Shown one piece after another: positions 47,864 through 59,300 of a DNA stretch of 64,000 bases. Source of the DNA: Nematostella vectensis (Eukaryota > Cnidaria > Anthozoa > Actiniaria > Edwardsiidae); contig NC_064034.1 of the NCBI RefSeq assembly GCF_932526225.1, positions 9,611,387 to 9,675,386 of the forward strand, in the 5' to 3' direction. A program made the position numbers and the translations under genes. Position 1 is the stretch's first letter, and each line of letters begins with the position of its first letter. Under the pieces are notes generated by a model. The model ran no database searches, was not told where the DNA came from, and was given only the letters and a program-made list of their open reading frames with translations.

Positions 47864-48705
47864 GGCCCAGTGCCTTGACGGATGTTCAGAACTCAGACTG
47901 GTGGACAGGGATACTATTGAAATAACATGAAGAAACCAAAATGAAGATAGCGAACATTTGTGATTTGAATTGCTTACAAAGTGAAGTCACTTACGAATAA
48001 CAGGGGGTCAGTACGCAGCTCTTACAAGCTGCAATTTGATTGGAAAAATGAACAATATCCGCACCTCGACACAAAGAACGAGAAGAATAGAAACAAAAGA
48101 ACTCCTTTGTAGAACAAAGATAATAGGAGACAAAGCAGCTGCGTACTTACTCATAACAGGGCCGTGGCAGGGCCATGGGGACACCTGCCTCCAAATGTTT
48201 AAAAATGTATAATAAAGTGACCGGTTGGGGCGTGGCGTGGCAGAAGCATTTTCCGTAATGCTTCTGTATCGTGTACCCAATAATTGAGGCCTGCTACACC
48301 CCTGAACAATTATCGCAATCTCTACACCCAGACTGATTTGAGCTATGTGTAGCTAAATGTAAATTAATGATAGGATTATAAATGTGTTTTTTTTAACAGA
48401 TTTGCTCCATCAACATTAGTCTCGAGCTTCATTCGTTTACTATGCACCCTTTACTGACTACGAGGAGCGAAGATCGAGACTCTGGTACCCAGAGTATCTC
48501 AAACTGGGTTGGTTCGGTGTTATTTTTATTTTACTTTTTTATGGGAACCATATAACGTTTTCCCATTGGGGTTGGGACCGAAAGAGAAAACCGAAGTCCT
48601 AAATGAACGCGCAGAGAAACAAAAACACACGCTGAAATAAGAAAAACTCGATTTACTTTGACAGCAGTCTACTAATATTACGGTGATGAAAAGGGTGTAA
48701 TTATG
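47864..48705. other. Shared 3' flank of convergent UBE3C and POLR1G
   Basis: 842 bp between the stop codons. AATAAA near 48209 fits a UBE3C polyadenylation signal. On the minus strand AATAAA within 48515-48535 could serve POLR1G. No gene seen. Confidence 0.5.
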
Positions 48706-51700
48706 TCAAACTTTATTTTTCTTTTTCTTCTTTTTAGCCGGCGAATCATCATCAGAAAGTCTTTCTTTCTTTACTTTCACCTGGTCTAGCTGTGTCGTGC
48801 CTAATGGTGGTTTACTTGGCTTTTTCTTCTTTGAAGACTGGTAGTCAGTAGGACATTCCTGTTTTAGGTTAACTGGTGTTGTAATGCTCATTGACATCGA
48901 ATTCTGCTTAGGTGACTCTGGTTCATGTTTGATTTTTGGTTGCTTGTTTTTCTTCTTAGCTTTCTTTTCCTGTTCGTGTGATTCTAAAGATTCTTCCACC
49001 GAGGCTTGCAGTGACTCTCGTAGGTTTTGTTCTTCTTTCAAACTTCTTACGGGGGTGTAAGCAAGAGGGGGGGTCGGAACATGGTTCTCCTGTAGTCTAT
49101 CAGCACTGTCATCGGGATCGCCTGGAAAACAATACCGCAAGCTTGATATAACCTACTGGTTGTATTTTAGAGCATTTACATTCGTTTTCAGTCACACGTA
49201 CACCTTGTGGTTTTCGTTTCCGAGTCGCGACTGCTTTTTGGTGACAGAAACCATTTCGCAGTTATGGCAGCCGTTAGACCGCTAACCAATCAGAGAGCGC
49301 CGAGAAGCACCAGGCGGCGGTAAAGCAGACAAGAGATACATCGCAAATACGCACTAAATCAACAACAACTCAAAGCTAAGAGACAATTCGAACTTTATTC
49401 AATTACTGGCTTTGTGTTTATCGGTATTGTCTCGGTGACAGTAGCTAAGAAGGCGACCAACTTCGATGTTGTTTTGGTTGTGATTGATCTAAAGCTGTGA
49501 CAGATGCACTATTTGGAAAATTCAAAAGTCATGATTGACGTCCAATAAAACACAGTTGTGACTCGAAACTGAAGGCACAGTGCACGTGTGACTGAAAACG
49601 CGTGTAACTACAAGACAGAAGTTTGCATGGTAAAGTCATTTCAACCCTCTTTTCCTTATTTGCGTTGCTTTCCTGACAAATTGTGCTATTTCTTTTTTGA
49701 TTGCGGTCACCTGGTTCACAATATCACCGTTAAAAATGCAGTAGCAGGATGTACAGTATCACTTCTACTTCTACTTTATTAACTGATAAAACCATGTCGG
49801 TATCACATCAGTATAAATAAATACAAGGTAAAAATATACAGATCTGTAATAATTTACATAACTTATACAATATATTCATAATTTGTAAAATAAATTTATA
49901 AAATAAATTTTCAATAAAGTAATTCAATTAAATAATTTAACTTAATTAATTTATAACTTGAATACTAGAACCACTGGCCATTATCAATTAAATGCTGCTG
50001 AAGCTTCTCTTTGAATTTGCCCTTTTCTTTTATGTCGGTAATTGAACCTGGTAAATTGTTCCAAAAATTTATAGACCACGGGAAAAAGCTATTTGCATGC
50101 TGGTTGCACTTGGAATGTGTTCTATGGAAGCGCTTGGAGTTGCCATTCCTTGAAGGCCGGTCCATCGGAACCAAGAAGGGCTCTCTCTCAATGTCCACAG
50201 TTCCATAAACAACCTGATGGAACATGGACATTCGAGAGAGAGTCCGTCTGCCCTCAAGGGATGGCCACTCCAGCTCTCTTAGCATGTTTATTACGACCCC
50301 TGGCTCCCTCAAATAATTATTATAGCAAACTCTGGCTGCAGTCCTCTGCACCATATCAAGGCGGTGTTTATCCTTTTGGAGATGCGGGTACCAGGCAGAG
50401 TTTGCATATTCAAGCTTCGGTCTAACTAGACTGCAATAGAGTTTAGACTTGCAGTCTACCGAGGCTGTTCTAAAATTTCTTCTAATGACCCCAAGGGTCT
50501 GATTTGCACTAGATGTAATTTGTGCGATGTGTTTATCCCATTTTAAATCCCCTGAGAGTAGTACTCCTAGATAGGAGTGATGGTAAACCCTCTCTAGAAT
50601 CCTGTTGTTAAGTATATAGGGATGGTCTGGAATTTTCGCTCTGCTTGTGGAGAAGCACATAGTGTGGCATTTCTCCACATTAAAGGCCATTTGCCAATCC
50701 CTCTCCCATCTATTTAAAGCATCAAGATCGTTTTGTAGAGCTAGGCTGTCATTTGAGCCATCAATAGTGCGATATAAAAGGCAGTTCATCCATACAAACT
50801 TACAGATTGTGTTTTGGTTCTGATAACCATGTTCAACTGTTCTCTCATATATGCCGGGCATTTTATGATAAATCGTTCTCCGTTCTATGCTTGCTCAGAC
50901 AAGCATATTGGGCACTTTCTTTGTTCTGGAGGGTTTGTATGGAGTCATACCAGTCTTACCAATTTACTGAGATGAAAAATTTGGGTTTCCAAGGATGTGG
51001 CTGAACAAGCAAATGAAAGAGTAATTGAGGCTCCAATCCCTAACCCAAAAACAGCTTCAAAATTCTGTTGCAGAGACAGTTGTAGTAAAAATAATTCATT
51101 TACTAACAGTTATTTTACACCTTTTTGTTACCCTGTCTGTATCTAGCCCTATTTAAAAAATGTGTACCATACTGTTAGATCTGAACAATCCTCAGAGACC
51201 CAGATTTTTCTATGTCTTACCATTTTAATGAGATGAAAAAAATTGGGTTCTCAAGGATGAGACTAAACAAGGTCATGTTGCTTTATATTTGTCTGCTTTA
51301 CTCACCTGAGCCAAAGGGTTTCCACCTGCACCTGATATCAGGGACTTTATGCTTTGTAGGGGGAGGGCAAGGGGCGATGTCTGCTATTGGTACGTGTCGT
51401 GACTGGATGACAGTCATGTGACCATTGACTGGTCTCGCTGACCATACAGATTTGTTTTCTGTTGATGGGAGCAGCACTTTGCAAGACGATTGCTGGCAAC
51501 AATCAGAGGATTATTTTTAAGCTCTCAAGTTTTCAAGATCTCAAAACCACCATGAAACTGTCATAATAAACTAACATACTACATAGTATGACCACTGTAC
51601 TTGTCTGTAATCAAGTTGACTCAAATAGCTTTTTTGGATTTGATACAGGATAGGTTCAAACTACAAAGTGTGGCTAAAGTATAATTGCCTGGTAGAAGAA

Positions 51701-52614
51701 TTGAGAGCCCAGATTTAATCTGGGGTCTTTAATTTTTTTTGTAATATCACCTTTCTACTGGATTTGTGAATTGGACTATAGTTTTTGGGTAAGCATTGTT
51801 ACAGAATGATGTGGATAAACCTCACAAAAAAATAATTTAAAATTGAATTTACTTACATCATGGGATTTCAATGCTCTGGAGGATATTTCGTATTTCTTGG
51901 TGTTAGCCTTTGTGAAAAAAAAAACCATGCATGACTAGACATATAACAAATAACATACAAGACAACAAGTTGTAAGTATTAAAAAAAGAAGCCCAAGAAT
52001 TTGTCGGGAAGGGTTTTATCATGGGTTTTGGCAACATGTTTGTGAATCAATTGCTTCGTTGATTTGTATAAGTATAAATACTTCTAAAGTTTTTAAAAAT
52101 CTCACTGTTAACTGTTTATTTTAGGATAGGGCGTGAGTATCACACAGCCAAGTGTGACAACCTTCTATCAATCATTCACATCCACAAAAAAGGATATCAT
52201 GTTTGTAGTAGCCCCTTATTTTGCTTGCATACTTAGTCAGCTTTACGTGAAGCACATTTTGATTACACATCCATATACCTGTGTTACTAGAAGGTCCTGT
52301 GATCCATTCAACACAAATGTCTCGCCTGAAAGACTTCTTCTATCAAACTAGAAATTAAAAAAGCCCTATTACATCTGAAACATAACCACAAATATCTTGA
52401 GTTTAAGTCTTGAGTTATATGACTGAGTTTCATAACAAATAGAATATAATTATGCACCATTTCTTTAAGTGAATTTAAAGAGAAAAATGTCCTTACATTG
52501 AACGGCACTTTGATGAGCCAGATTTCTTTTTTCTTGTTCCTAATCTCCTCAAGGGAGGGGCAACGGGTGTCAGTTGTAGATGGGACAACTTCATACCCAA
52601 CAGGGGCATCTGAC
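48706..52614 (-). CDS. POLR1G: RNA polymerase I subunit POLR1G (A34.5 / PAF49-like), 5' exon not found
   Basis: Exons found: 52497-52614, 52279-52347, 51857-51907, 51306-51402, 48706-49121. Phases agree and together they give 249 residues. The order matches the family: the N-terminal dimerisation module has KEIWLIKVPFN, then GETFVLNGSQDLL, then TKKYEIS, corresponding to the beta-barrel of A34.5/POLR1G that pairs with POLR1E on Pol I. The last exon encodes a long Lys-rich tail with clusters such as KKAKKKNK and SPAKKKKKKNKV and KxE motifs that could be sumoylated, typical of this nucleolar subunit. The first coding exon (which should end in phase 2) is missing; it lies somewhere between 52615 and about 54200. 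The last intron holds a LINE fragment. The symbol rests on motif order, not on a search. Confidence 0.8.
49930..50861 (-). mobile_element. 5'-truncated CR1-like LINE in POLR1G intron 5
   Basis: Same strand as POLR1G. The A/T-rich 3' end is near 49930 (AATTAATTTATAAC region). The coding part is listed separately. Confidence 0.8.
49965..50861 (-). CDS. LINE reverse transcriptase, C-terminal fragment
   Basis: About 298 codons. The homologous part begins just downstream of the catalytic ADD motif (LLYRTIDGS), then WQMAFNVEKCHTMCF, SYLGVLLSGDLKW, the LVRPKLEYANSAWYPH block and the C-terminal INFWNNLP motif. The catalytic core is missing, so it is inactive. Related to, but clearly diverged from, the LINE at 3385-4715. 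Confidence 0.85.
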   Translation of the reverse strand: MPGIYERTVEHGYQNQNTICKFVWMNCLLYRTIDGSNDSLALQNDLDALNRWERDWQMAFNVEKCHTMCFSTSRAKIPDHPYILNNRILERVYHHSYLGVLLSGDLKWDKHIAQITSSANQTLGVIRRNFRTASVDCKSKLYCSLVRPKLEYANSAWYPHLQKDKHRLDMVQRTAARVCYNNYLREPGVVINMLRELEWPSLEGRRTLSRMSMFHQVVYGTVDIEREPFLVPMDRPSRNGNSKRFHRTHSKCNQHANSFFPWSINFWNNLPGSITDIKEKGKFKEKLQQHLIDNGQWF

Positions 52615-53147
52615 CTTTATGAAAAAAAAGGGAAAAAACATACCACATGAAAAACAGAAAAAAGTCAGTAGTTGGTCAAACTTCTTTGATCATTTTTAAT
52701 CATTACAGTCACTTCAATCATGGCTAGTCATCTAGCCATCTTAAAATCAGTTTAGCTAGTTTGTAATGGTACAGTACAATATTAAAGCTTTCATTTTAGG
52801 AGATTGATTTAAATTACAAATTAGGCTTGAATATGACATACTGTAAAAACATGTTTTTTTCAATAAATCTACATATTTTACTAAGAGTAATCACACATGT
52901 AATCACAGGTTGATCATTGGGTTAGTGCATCAATTTATGGGGCCTCTCCCCCCTGCTAAAACAGGTTTCATTTCCAGTCATGGGGAGTATCTTTCTGTTT
53001 CTAGGCCCGGAATTACTGAATGCGTGCTTACTAGTTTGTGTTCCTTAATCCCAACTTGGACATTCTTAATACATATTAGGATTTAATATGAACATTGCTT
53101 AGAAACTGTGTAATCGGTGCTATACAAATGTTTGTATTTATTCAATT

Positions 53148-53320
53148 CAGTCCCATAGCCAGGATTTTGAGGGGGGGGGGGGGTTGTTTACCCATTTAGC
53201 AGACCATTTTCGCTCACGAAGCTGGCCCTAGCAAGCAGTGGTACTCAATTGTCCTTTATTAGAGCGGACCTTTCAGTCAAGTGGGGTGGTTCTTCCTAAC
53301 CCCCCCTGGCTACGGGCCTG
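53148..53320. mobile_element. 173-bp inverted-repeat element related to the one at 37260
   Basis: Ends CAGTCCCATAGCCAGG and CCTGGCTACGGGCCTG are imperfect inverted repeats, followed inward by G- and C-tracts as in 37260-37570. Flanking CAATT and CATTT agree at four of five bases. Confidence 0.7.
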
Positions 53321-54396
53321 CATTTTCTTTATCTATCTTTTACTCTGTCATGGGAAACCTCTCCACCTGAAGACTGATACAAAAGGCTATGGGACCCAAT
53401 TCATTGGTAAGTTGGTCTTTTGTATCTCACTAAAAAGGGGTTCTTACCCCTCTGTGGTCTTATTTGCCATAAATGGGTGTCTTTGGTGGGCCTTGGTGGA
53501 TACTGGAGTCCTGATAGCGAAAAGCTGTAAACAAAAAAAACTCAATCAGGTATAAAGATAATGGCTCTAAATTTGGCTTAAATTTAAAAATGATAAAGGG
53601 TAGTTGTATTTTACAATTATCTGAACTTTACCCCCCTTCTTGGCTCTGAATCAATAGCCCATGGGGCTGAAGGTCAAATGGATAAGTAATAGTTGCAGGC
53701 AAATCCCAATATCCAACAATTTTCGCTACTAAAAGGCAACAAGATAGTGTAGCTTTTAACAGGTCAATCTACTGTAATTGTACGATTTGAATAGAATATA
53801 GCCTAGCTTATTCTGGTACTTAACTTACTTATATAAAAGCGCTTTGCCCCTATTTCGACGAAAATAATAAGAAGCAAAATACATGATGACAATAACGGCA
53901 TATTATCGACAATCGCTAAATTCGAAAGAGAATTCCAGCCTTTAGATCAGTGCCCAGTGTTGAATTAAGTATTGAAGAATATAGACTCACCTAAACACTT
54001 GTTTTATCTGTTGTTGTTGTAATTTACTTTTGCAGTCTATTGCAAGTTCAGAAGACCCACATGTTTGGAAATGGTCAGCGGAATCCTCGGCTCAGGCCCC
54101 TGTAAAATGTGCGTGACAAACATGCGTGGCAAATGTGACTTTCACACATTTTGGCGCGAGCCCTAAAGGCTTTTTTGACAAAGCCTAACTCTATTGGTTT
54201 TCGAAAAGAAAAAAGAGAAAATAAAAAGAGTGAATCAACCCCCCCCCCCCTTTTTACACCAGAATTTGAGTTGAGCGGTGAATACTTAACCTTTATTATT
54301 TCTGGTTATTTGGTTTCCGTTTTGCTATCAGAGTTCTCTCGTTATTTCTTCCGGTTAGCAGGGAACGGTTTCCGCGATGCCATCATTGCATTTTAT

Positions 54397-55380
54397 ACAC
54401 CCCTTGAAAGGGTTGGGTCCTACACACCCTTGGTAGGGCTGGGTCCTACACACCCTTGGTAGGGCTGGGTCCTACACCCCCTTGATAGGGCTGGGTCCTA
54501 CACACCCTTGGTAGGGCTGGGTCCTACACACCCTTGGTAGGGTTGGGTCCTGCGCAACCTTGAAAGGGCTGGGTCCTACACACACTTGGTAGGGCTGGGT
54601 CCTACACACCCTTGGTAGGGCTGGGTCCTACACACCCTTGGTAGGGCTGGGTCATACACCCCCTTGATAGGGTTGGGTCCTACACACCCTTGGTAGGGCT
54701 GGGTCCTGCGCACCCTTGGTAGGGCTGGGTCCTACACAACCTTGATAGGGCTGGGTCCTACACACCCTTGGTAGGGCTGGGTCCTACACACCCTTGGTAG
54801 GGCTGGGTCCTACACACTTGGTAGGTAGGGCTGGGTCCTACACACCCTTGGTAGGGCTGGGTCATACACCCCCTTGATAGGGTTGGGTCCTACACACCCT
54901 TGGTAGGGCTGGGTCCTGCGCACCCTTGGTAGGGCTGGGTCCTACACAACCTTGATAGGGCTGGGTCCTACACACCCTTGGTAGGGCTGGGTCCTACACA
55001 CCCTTGGTAGGGCTGGGTCCTACACACTTGGTAGGTAGGGCTGGGTCCTACACACCCTTGGTAGGGCTTGGTCCTACACACCCTTGATAGGGCTGGGTCC
55101 TACACACCCTTGGTAGGGCTGGGTCCTACACACCCTTGGTAGGGCTGGGTCCTACACACCCTTGATAGGGCTGGGTCCTACACTCCCTTGGTAGGGCTGG
55201 GTCCTACACACCCTTGGTAGGGCTGGGTCCTACACACCCTTGGTAGGGCTGGGTCCTGCGCAACCTTGAAAGGGCTGGGTCCTACACACCCTTGATAGGG
55301 CTGGGTCCTACACCCCCTTGGTAGGGCTGGGTCCTACACACCCTTGGTAGGGCTGGGTCCTACTCCCCCTTGGCAGGACT
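54397..55380. repeat. 26-bp satellite, about 38 copies, with a 210-bp higher-order repeat
   Basis: The unit core is CCCTTGGTAGGGCTGGGTCC plus TACACA. Variant units (GTCATACACCCCC; the short TACACACTTGGTAGGTAGGG) recur at 54651/54861 and 54811/55021, each 210 bp apart, so a block of eight units was duplicated as a whole. The length is not a multiple of three and there is no long ORF. Confidence 0.95.
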
Positions 55381-56353
55381 CGGTCCGAGGATGGTGGCCG
55401 GGGCTGCTGTAGATACCTTTTCAAGGTGCGCGGCTCATGATTTGATCCTGAGAAAACGAAATGTTTTACAAACGGATATCGTATAGAATTATATAAAGAT
55501 GATATGAAACTCTCCAGCATTACCAGGCCAGGTCATCCCCTTCTGTCCAGTCGCTTTGTAGCGACCTTTCCAAACTTGTGGAATGTTAGACAGTCGAGAT
55601 AAAGGATCTGATGCCATGTTAGATTATCGTTAGTGATTGAATCATTCTATATTACCCTTCCATAATTTCTAACATTCGTTAATTTTTATGTAACGAAGTC
55701 AAAGGTGAATGCTCAACATGACACGGCAAGGAAGAAAGTCTGCGATACAGATTAGCGCGAAAAATATGCAAAGCGTGCAATGTACATATTCCAGAAGCGT
55801 GCTATCTCATTTCTAAATAAATAAAATTCCTTTGGACAAGAGTGTTATGTAGGGTTATTACTTTATTCCGTCATGAGGAACCGGTCTAAGTGCAAACGCG
55901 ATTTTGCTATGGTTTTATAATTCCTGTTTTGTTCTTGATAAAGTAAAATTTGTTTTTGCTGGAAATCTCATATGAGGATGTAGCACTTTATATGTAAGTG
56001 CCTTATGAGTGAGCGTGCCTCCTGGTTTTAGTACAGTAACTTGGCAAGTCTATTGTTCTCTCTATGAATCATTAAACACGCATCCCTGAGGCGCAAGATG
56101 TGTCATAAACCTTTCGCTATGACGTTTTGCGCCTAGCCTTTTCCCTGTAAAACCGCTTCCTAGAGCAGGACACGAACCCTTCAGCTTTCGTACGGTTCAA
56201 CCATTACTCTGAAGCATGTATTTACGAACATTTCGCTCTGTCCACGAAACTCGATTAATTCGGCGCGCGCAATTTTAAGGGAAATTCTCTAGAAATTGTA
56301 CCAGTGTCTGTGTTCTATGCTGAGGTTGTAAAAGTACTTGAGTGGGGTCTACA
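55381..56353. other. Spacer and presumed promoter of the receptor phosphatase
   Basis: No exon seen on either strand. The right end precedes the signal-peptide exon, so it should hold the promoter; no core element is clear. Confidence 0.4.
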
Positions 56354-59300
56354 ATGCAGGGTCTCGTTTGGATCTGGGTTCTTCTATTTCTAAATCCTCT
56401 AGACGATGCACTGGCAAGCTCCATCGATGCACAAGGTAAAGCAATCGAGTTGATCTTTTGGTATTGTCGTCCTTTTGTTTACAATTAAAACCAGTCCGCG
56501 GTTTGGTAGGAGAACAGTTTTGAATTTAAACACACCAGGGTCAAAGTCGTGGTCAAATAGCTATACTCAGACGAAAGCACTCATTCAAAAAATACAGAAA
56601 ATATTGCAAAGAGGCGAAACGTTCGATTAAGTCATTGATTTGAACGTCGTTATTCACGTAATAAGCCTATTCAGTGGGTTAAAAATCTTATTTATATAAA
56701 CCCGAAAACCGGGAGGAAATAACCAACGAAATATTTTATGTTTGCTTCAGCAGAAGTCAAAATGACTCGATTGCCTCTATAAAACATTTGCATGATGTTT
56801 TTATATTGTGTAGCAGACCGGAACGTCGCAACACGGCGTTGAAGCCTTTATTATTACACTTGGTCATCTTGCATCGTACACTCTCGGAGCGATAAAAAAT
56901 CTACAACGGACCAGTTATGTTGACAGAGTAAAGAGTACAGTCTGATTCTGATTTATTTAATTCTTGTTTTGATTTCAAGCCAACATTCCCCAGTCACATG
57001 CTTAGATTAGGATTAGACCAGCTAGAATAGAATATCCGGTAAAATACTTGATTATTTCGATCTTTGCAGAACATTATACCACCTAGATTACTGGCCATGC
57101 AAGAAAGCCGGACAATTTTGGAAATCTTGAAAAGATCAATCTTGAGTCAGTAACATAAACATTAAAGCTCTGAAAAGTATAGCGCCTGACATATTAACCT
57201 AAATGACATTATCATCTGATTAGATATTTTTGATTTTTAGATTATTTCGTCATATTCCCATCGCTATGCCGGTTAATGTAAGCGCGAGTTGAAATTTTCG
57301 GATTAAAAAACCTATTTATTTTTCTTTTCAGTTTCATTTTCCTTAACATCAGATGCATCCTCCGCGTTTAGTAAGAGAACTTCATCAAAGACTTTGCCTC
57401 AAAATGGACAGACCACGAGCACAAGTGTTGGAGTCGCTAGCAAAAATATAATCCCAACAAATACTCAAGAAGAAAAACTGCAGTCTTTTACAATTGCTGA
57501 GAAACCACTAGGGGCTCACAGCCCTATAATCACGATAGGTCACGCAACTAGCGTGACAAGTCACGCAACTTGCGTGACAAGTCACATAACTAGTGTGGCA
57601 GCACATGAAACTCGCACTTGTTATGCAAGCGTTACTACTACTTCAGTGATAACTCGCAGTACTAGCGTTACAGATCAATCAATTTCATTAACTTCTGTGA
57701 CAAAGGACAGCACTAACTCAAGTCACAGCATATCTTACGTGACAACTGTGACTGGTCACGATATTAGCGTTAAAAGTTCACCTAAGACATCCACGGTGAT
57801 CACGCCTGCTGTAACGTCCTCTGCTGGCTTTCAACAAAGTTCTATTGTCTTCCATCATCTTGTCACGTCCTCACCGGAAGTGCAAGTCTTTAGACCGACA
57901 AGTCACGCCTACGTCACGCAAACCCCGGTAATAACAAGATTGCCGGTCACGTCAACGGCGTCTCCCCATGGTATGTATTTCTCAATTATTTTTCTTTTCT
58001 TTTTTCTATTCCTTAATCGCCTTTTGTAAGATTTTTGTATATTTTTTGTCTTTGGAAAGCGAGCGGTCCTACCCGGCATTATACTCGGGAACCCAGGGCG
58101 TACTGAGCGGAAACGATCGCTGATCGTAACGAGCGCTGAGGGTAACGAGCACGCCCTGGGTCCCCGAGGATGGCCCCGCATTCAATAACACTCATTCCAT
58201 CTTGTTTACAGAGGAGGCACCGACTTTTTCGACAGTTCCCCCTGTGCCTGAAACTGTGAGCAAATCCCCCTCGACTATATCTCAAGTTACGAAGCCTTCC
58301 GTCACTGTCAAGCCCACCACGAAACCCGTAACAGACTGGCCGCCTTATAGTAAGTTAAATATTCAGCTTGAAGCTCTATTCGTGGGGCAGTTAAAGCCAC
58401 TCTCTGTTAGAAGAACGAGGGCATTCAAATTGAACAACTATCAGTGGGCGATCCGGTAAATAGGCTACCACTAATGTAGAGTTTAAAAAATTATCGGCCG
58501 TTATCATCTCAGTGACCCACTTGCCAACACCATGCCCACAAATACAACATGTTCAGGGAATTTCTTACAGTCATTATACTTAGGTATTTAATTATCTATG
58601 CTTGTGTATATTCATCTACGTGTGTAATTAGCTGCTGCCTCGTATTAGTCTTTGCTGCAAGAGATACATTTATGCGTCTACGTTTACTGGAATGTGGCTA
58701 CTAAAAAAGGAATGAGATAAAATGAAAACGTTTAAAAAACTATAGAAGGGTAGGAGAAGAGCGGAAATTAAATTAAGCGGAGAACGTCTAACTCTTGAAC
58801 GCTTTCCCTCCCCCAATTTTTTATAGAATTATAAGAAATTATAAGAAATGTATCGTGACCTCTCCCCCCCCCCCCCCCCCTCCCAGGTTTTCGATGTCCG
58901 TTATGACCCTAGGGTTGCTTAAGTAAAGATCGGCTACAAGAAAAAGCTTAAGTAATGCCAAAACATTGACAAGTAATTATCACTTTTCTTATCAGTTCCA
59001 GAAGCTGAAATCACAGCCTTCCCGCAAAGGGTTATGGTTGGCAGTGACGTCGAGCTGAAGTGTACGGCAAAAGGCAGCAGCTCTGCACCTCAAATCACGT
59101 GGATCCGTAAAAACGAGCAAGTGACCAGCGGCTACTCGACAAAAGGTCATGTGTCTACGCTTGAGTTAAAAAACGTGACGCGAGAAGTGGGAGGGGCTTA
59201 TCTGTGCGAGGTGCGCATACCGGAGTTCGGAAGACTGGTCTTCAAGGCGTGGCACATGCTGCGCGTTCACTGTGAGTAGTAGCCTCCCTCGCAGGCGAGC

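Noticed and set aside
53990-54070. Candidate first exon of POLR1G on the minus strand ending in a phase-2 donor
   Set aside because: The phase fits, but the frame has no Met before an upstream stop and no family resemblance.
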